11,620 nt of DNA, taken from assembly GCA_022568115.1 (NCBI GenBank), contig JADFFP010000010.1, positions 1 through 11,620 on the forward strand, written 5' to 3'. Source of the stretch: Pseudomonadota bacterium (GTDB taxonomy: Bacteria > Pseudomonadota > Alphaproteobacteria > Sphingomonadales > SMXR01). The notes beneath the pieces are model-generated. The model saw only the letters and a list, made by a program, of their open reading frames with translations, was not told where the DNA came from and searched no databases. The position numbers and the translations under genes were made by a program. The first letter of the stretch is position 1. Every line of letters begins with the position of its first letter. Below, one piece after another: positions 9,296 through 11,620 of this stretch.

Positions 9296-9374
9296 TTTTA
9301 GTGCCTGGCAAGGCAGTTCGGGCGAAATGGTGTAATCACCATTAGTCCCGAACTAACACAGCCAGGCACTAAAA
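9296..9374. repeat. Three-tier palindromic element (REP- or MITE-like)
   Basis: Three nested inverted repeats share one centre. The outer arms TTTTAGTGCCTGGC (9296-9309) and GCCAGGCACTAAAA (9361-9374) pair perfectly over 14 bp. The middle arms AGTTCGGG (9315-9322) and CCCGAACT (9347-9354) pair over 8 bp. The inner arms ATGGTG (9327-9332) and CACCAT (9337-9342) pair over 6 bp around a TAAT loop. The internal loops are small and nearly symmetric (5x6 and 4x4). There is no T-run after the stem on either strand, so it is not a standard terminator. The outer arm resembles REP palindromes associated with TnpA-REP transposases, but no transposase is present. Confidence 0.65.
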
Positions 9375-9391
9375 GAACCCGGCAGAGACTG

Positions 9392-9486
9392 TGGGCAACA
9401 GACTTCATGTAACTGCGTCAGCGTCTTTCCATGATGCCCCACATCATGTTCAAAACCCTTACCAATTCCCTTTTGTCTGTTGCCCA
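9392..9486. repeat. Second nested inverted repeat
   Basis: TGGGCAACAGAC (9392-9403) and GTCTGTTGCCCA (9475-9486) form a perfect 12-bp inverted repeat. Inside is a perfect 7-bp hairpin, CATGATG (9430-9436) with CATCATG (9442-9448) around a 5-base loop. The sequence is unrelated to the neighbouring palindrome at 9296-9374, although the outer-plus-inner layout is similar. It could be part of the same mobile remnant, a structured RNA, or the end of a transcript. Confidence 0.5.
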
Positions 9487-9576
9487 TCAAATTGCTTCCT
9501 TTTGGGGTTGGTATGCTCTCCCATTTTAAGCGGGTTTTTGGGAAAAGGTAAACTCTCTCAATAAGATATAGGATAT

Positions 9577-10008
9577 TCAGCCCCGGAAACCCACTGCGAA
9601 AGCCTTCCTGACAATCTCCCCATGATCGAAGGTGAGCTCTGGGAGGTTGTCGATATCAAACCATTTCACTTCGCGGGCGTCCGAGGCGGCCCGGACTTCC
9701 ACGCTTTCGGGGTCCGCCACTCCCGAATAAGCGACCGTAATGACCCGGCCGCGGGGATCGCGACCAAGCGTATCGAAGGTATAAACCTGCCTCAACTCAA
9801 CCCCGGCGACCCCGGTTTCCTCTTGCAGTTCGCGGGCCGCGGCATCCTTCAGCTCTTCTTTTATCCCGATAAATCCACCGGGCAGCGCCCACCTGCCCTT
9901 GAACGGCTCCCGGTCACGCTTGATCAAAAGGATTCTCTTGCGATCCCTGGAAAACAGCGCCACATCGACTGTGACCATCGGCCGGGGGTATTTGTAGGTG
10001 TAGGGCAT
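9577..10008 (-). CDS. Nudix hydrolase, ADP-ribose pyrophosphatase-like
   Basis: Hydrolyses a nucleoside diphosphate linked to another group, releasing nucleoside monophosphate. A perfect Nudix box (G-x5-E-x7-R-E-L-x-E-E-x-G-V) spans Gly45 to Val67, with the metal-binding REL-EE residues at 59-64. The KRDREPFKGRWALPGGF lead-in and the later YTFDTLGRDPRGRVITVAY segment are typical of the COG1051 group often annotated as ADP-ribose pyrophosphatase; the real substrate is not decided by this. At 143 residues it is full length. An in-frame TAG just upstream makes the ATG at 10008 the first possible start. No SD is visible, so the message may be leaderless or weakly translated. It diverges from the MarR gene across a 111-bp region holding two operator-like palindromes and may share that regulation. 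Confidence 0.9.
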   Translation of the reverse strand: MPYTYKYPRPMVTVDVALFSRDRKRILLIKRDREPFKGRWALPGGFIGIKEELKDAAARELQEETGVAGVELRQVYTFDTLGRDPRGRVITVAYSGVADPESVEVRAASDAREVKWFDIDNLPELTFDHGEIVRKAFAVGFRG

Positions 10009-10066
10009 GGCGCCAGTCTAAATGAGAAAAAGCCCCCTAAAAAGGAATTTATCCCGGAAAAAATAT

Positions 10067-10103
10067 TGACAACTATATTGTCAATATGACAATTATACTG
10101 TCA
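10067..10103. promoter_or_regulatory. Twin 17-bp palindromic operators between the Nudix and MarR genes
   Basis: TGACAACTATATTGTCA (10067-10083) and TGACAATTATACTGTCA (10087-10103) are identical at 15 of 17 positions. Each is an inverted repeat with TGACA/TGTCA arms. Their start-to-start distance is 20 bp, about two helical turns, so two dimers would sit on one face of the DNA. The first overlaps a TTGACA -35 (10066-10071) and the second contains TATACT (10094-10099), so binding should block the marR-side promoter. MarR proteins usually bind such palindromes beside their own gene; binding here is inferred. Confidence 0.7.
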
Positions 10104-10119
10104 TATATGGAAAAAGAGT

Positions 10120-10542
10120 ATGAACAGAACGCTGGATCATGAAATTATCAGGAAGCTAAGGCGGCTGTTTCGCGCGCTCGGCGCCCAGCGCGATGAAACC
10201 CTGAAGCGGTTTGGCCTGAGCGCGGCGGAGCGCACCGTGCTGGAATTTCTTTACCCCGATGCCGCAATGACCGTGCCGCAGATCGCCCGGCGTTTCCAGG
10301 TCTCGCGCCAGCATATCCAGGCAAACGTCAACTCACTTGGAGACAAGGGCCTTCTATTGCAAACTGAAAACCCCGATCATGCCCGCTCCCGGCTGCTCAG
10401 GCTGACCAATAAGGGGGTGACCACCTTCGCCGCCATTGAGGAAACCGAAAAAGATATTATCGATCAGCTGTTTTTGACCATCCCGGCGGCGGAAAAGGTG
10501 GTGATCGCCCGGGTCCTGGGCCAGCTCCTTGATAAACTGTAA
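10120..10542 (+). CDS. MarR-family transcriptional regulator
   Basis: A 140-residue DNA-binding protein with the MarR winged helix-turn-helix fold. Helical dimerisation segments lie at about 5-30 and 107-138. The DNA-binding part runs from about 33 to 100, with the recognition helix SRQHIQANVNSLG at 62-74 and a wing around ENPDHARSRLLRLT (83-96). These proteins are typically dimeric repressors of their own gene and a neighbour, released by small phenolics or by oxidation. There is no Cys anywhere in the protein, so thiol-based oxidant sensing of the OhrR type is unlikely. The ATG has a modest SD (GGAAAAAGAG just upstream). Two matched palindromes lie directly in front of it, supporting autoregulation and possibly control of the divergent Nudix gene. 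The ligand is unknown. Confidence 0.9.
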   Translation: MNRTLDHEIIRKLRRLFRALGAQRDETLKRFGLSAAERTVLEFLYPDAAMTVPQIARRFQVSRQHIQANVNSLGDKGLLLQTENPDHARSRLLRLTNKGVTTFAAIEETEKDIIDQLFLTIPAAEKVVIARVLGQLLDKL

Positions 10543-10671
10543 ACCAGCGGCGAAGGAAAAACTGGCTGGGGCGGCAGGGACCTAAGGGCCGTGAAGAGAA
10601 TTCTAGAGCGGGTTGCCTAGGCGCTTTTTCTCTTTCGCGCCCACTGGCATCTGTTTTTTTAGTGTCATTTC

Positions 10672-10708
10672 GTAAAGAGTCTGCTTTTGACCCAAAGCAA
10701 ACGTTTAC
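10672..10708. repeat. Palindromic repeat with a TTTTGACCCAAA core
   Basis: GTCTGCTTT (10679-10687) and AAAGCAAAC (10694-10702) form an inverted repeat with one mismatch around TGACCC. Outer GTAAA (10672-10676) and TTTAC (10704-10708) extend it. I recall very similar palindromes (GTCCGCTTTTGACCC-type) as dispersed intergenic repeats in Rhizobiales and other alphaproteobacteria, where they give rise to spurious ORFs containing GSKAD-like peptides. Membership in that family rests on recollection, not a search. It lies in the 259-bp gene-free gap 10543-10801, in which I otherwise see no clear feature. Confidence 0.45.
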
Positions 10709-10801
10709 TTCTGTTGCTGCCGATCCGCATTGCGCTTCACTGGACTCTGAATAAACCGCCCGTATCAATAGTAATGCCCAGCCATGTTAATGGCGTGTAC
10801 G

Positions 10802-11101
10802 CTAGAGCCAGCGGCGCACCCTCGCCTTGTAGACGGTGAATGCGTCGCCGAAAACGTCTGCCATCTTGCTTTCTTCAAACGGGATGTACCACCAGTTGGC
10901 GATGATGAAAAAAGCAAGCGGAAACACTAGGCTAAGCACCGTGCCATAAAGCATGGTGGTGCCGACAAGCACCAAGAGCATGCCGAGATACATAGGGTGA
11001 CGCGAAAAGCGAAAGGGCCCCGAGGTGACGATATTCTCCGGGTCCTTATAAGGGATGATGTTGGTTTCATGACGCCGGAACAGATAGACATGGTAAAAGA
11101 C
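10802..11101 (-). pseudogene. 5'-truncated isoprenylcysteine carboxyl methyltransferase (ICMT/PEMT)-like gene
   Basis: The minus-strand frame from 11101 to the TAG at 10804-10802 encodes the C-terminal two-thirds of a small integral-membrane methyltransferase. Conserved family motifs appear in order: an FRRHETNI segment, VTSGPFRFSRHPMYLG (the SAM-binding core), hydrophobic helices, then YIPFEESKM and FGDAFTVYKARVRRWL at the C-terminus. Homologues have roughly 150 residues or more; here the N-terminal helices are missing because a TGA (11104-11102) closes the frame and the sequence beyond belongs to the globin gene. An internal ATG at 10993 would give only 63 residues, starting inside the SAM-binding motif. 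I judge it a remnant, though a short product cannot be excluded. Confidence 0.7.
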
Positions 11102-11488
11102 TCATGGGAAAAGGTGATGCCTATTTCGGAGAAAGCGGCAAAGATATTTTATGCGCGATTATTTGAACTTAAGCCGGCGTTTAAATCCCTGTTCAAGCAT
11201 GACATGAAAGAGCAAGGGCGAAAGTTAATGGCCATGCTCACAACAGCTGTAAACAGCCTGGACAACCTCGCTGACATTATCGTGCCGGTACAGGAAATGG
11301 GGCGGCGACACGCGGCTTATGGTGTTAAAGAAGACGACTATGAAACAGTTGGCGAGGCGTTGATCTGGACCCTGGAAAAGATTCTGGGAGACAGCTGGAC
11401 GGATGAGTTGGAAGATGCCTGGACAGAAACCTATATAACATTAGCCGGTTTCATGACAGATGCCGCGAGAGAAGTGACAACCGCCTGA
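11069..11488 (+). CDS. Single-domain bacterial globin (Vitreoscilla haemoglobin/flavohaemoglobin-like)
   Basis: A heme-binding protein of 139 residues with the full single-domain globin fold, starting MTPEQIDMVKDSW as many family members do. Proximal His F8 is His81 in GRRHAAYGV, the CD1 Phe is Phe42, and Gln49 is the likely distal E7 residue. The C-terminal segment WTDELEDAWTETYITLAGFM fits helices G and H. No FAD/NAD reductase domain follows, so it is not a flavohaemoglobin. Likely roles are oxygen or nitric-oxide handling. No SD lies at a suitable distance before the ATG. An in-frame GTG at 10997 would add 24 residues that do not look globin-like. The upstream DNA is antisense methyltransferase sequence, so the native promoter may have been lost. 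Base composition is visibly more AT-rich than in the genes to the left. Confidence 0.88.
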   Translation: MTPEQIDMVKDSWEKVMPISEKAAKIFYARLFELKPAFKSLFKHDMKEQGRKLMAMLTTAVNSLDNLADIIVPVQEMGRRHAAYGVKEDDYETVGEALIWTLEKILGDSWTDELEDAWTETYITLAGFMTDAAREVTTA

Positions 11489-11620
11489 ATATAAGTTTGC
11501 AACAGTGTTGTTGCGGATTGCGAATTTCTCAAGTTTGGATAATGCCAGGATGGCGACGAGAAAGTGTGGTTTAGTCATTATATTTTAAAGTGAGTGTTGT
11601 ATTGCTCAGAGGTGGACAGA
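11489..11620. other. AT-rich end of window, no gene seen
   Basis: A short palindrome, GCAACA-GTGT-TGTTGC (11500-11515), lies about 12 bp after the globin stop and could form a small hairpin. It is not followed by a T-run, so a terminator call is weak. Nothing else is recognisable up to the right edge. Confidence 0.3.

Larger units (their letters stand above)
9241..9576. other. 336-bp gene-free region with two nested palindromes
   Basis: No convincing ORF is seen between the DUF3667 pair and the Nudix gene. The stretch holds two separate hairpin-forming structures (9296-9374 and 9392-9486) and must also carry the promoter of the DUF3667 pair, which I could not pick out with confidence. The last 90 bp before the Nudix stop show no recognisable terminator. 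Confidence 0.6.

Noticed and set aside
9296..9374. 5S rRNA fragment, because the outer arm resembles the TGCCTGGC terminal stem of 5S rRNA
   Set aside because: The element is only 79 bp and lacks the conserved internal 5S helices and loops; no other rRNA is nearby.
9296..9374. Integron attC site
   Set aside because: The arms lack a GTTRRRY core and its complement in the right places, and no integrase or cassette array is present.
10620..10641. marR terminator formed by GGCGC and GCGCC
   Set aside because: Only a 5-bp stem with a 12-base loop and no T-run directly after it.
10457..10768. 103-codon minus-strand ORF containing a CFGSKADS-like peptide
   Set aside because: The peptide is the translation of the palindromic repeat at 10672-10708, a known source of false ORFs; it also overlaps marR and has no SD.

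Overview
The window looks like chromosomal DNA from an alphaproteobacterium. The predicted GroEL, with its GGM-rich tail, is of alphaproteobacterial type. groES is preceded by a CIRCE operator, which is common to HrcA-regulated groE operons in this class, and the coding regions are GC-rich. The order or genus cannot be fixed from sequence inspection alone. I see no tRNA, rRNA, CRISPR array, transposase or phage gene.

Left part (1-3031, all on the minus strand). A phosphate-selective-porin-like outer-membrane protein runs off the left edge. Upstream of it lie a well-formed Pho box and a -10 element. A strong terminator separates it from the groES-groEL operon. groES is intact. groEL is full length except for one in-frame TAA at codon 421, so as written it encodes only a truncated chaperonin. 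A CIRCE element and a probable promoter sit in front of groES.

Middle part (3184-6781, plus strand). An adrenodoxin-reductase-type ferredoxin/NADP reductase is followed by sppA (long-form signal peptide peptidase) and msrB (methionine sulfoxide reductase B). sppA and msrB are 6 bp apart and probably share a promoter just after the reductase gene.

Right-middle part (6778-10008, minus strand). Two tandem paralogous membrane proteins with N-terminal zinc ribbons (DUF3667-like, function unknown) converge on msrB with overlapping stop codons. Upstream of them is a 336-bp gene-free stretch holding two nested palindromes, then a Nudix hydrolase. The Nudix gene is divergent from a MarR-type regulator, and between them are two near-identical 17-bp palindromes, 20 bp apart, that look like the regulator's operators.

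Right end (10543-11620). A gene-poor stretch contains a palindromic repeat. It is followed by the 3' part of an isoprenylcysteine carboxyl methyltransferase-like gene (minus strand), apparently cut off where a single-domain bacterial globin gene (plus strand) begins. This looks like a rearrangement junction.

Most genes here are ordinary housekeeping or stress genes: protein folding, protein and peptide quality control, redox repair and phosphate uptake. I did not find a clear new multi-gene system. The points most worth checking are the groEL nonsense codon, the Pho box, the twin operators, the nested palindromes, the DUF3667 pair and the methyltransferase/globin junction.
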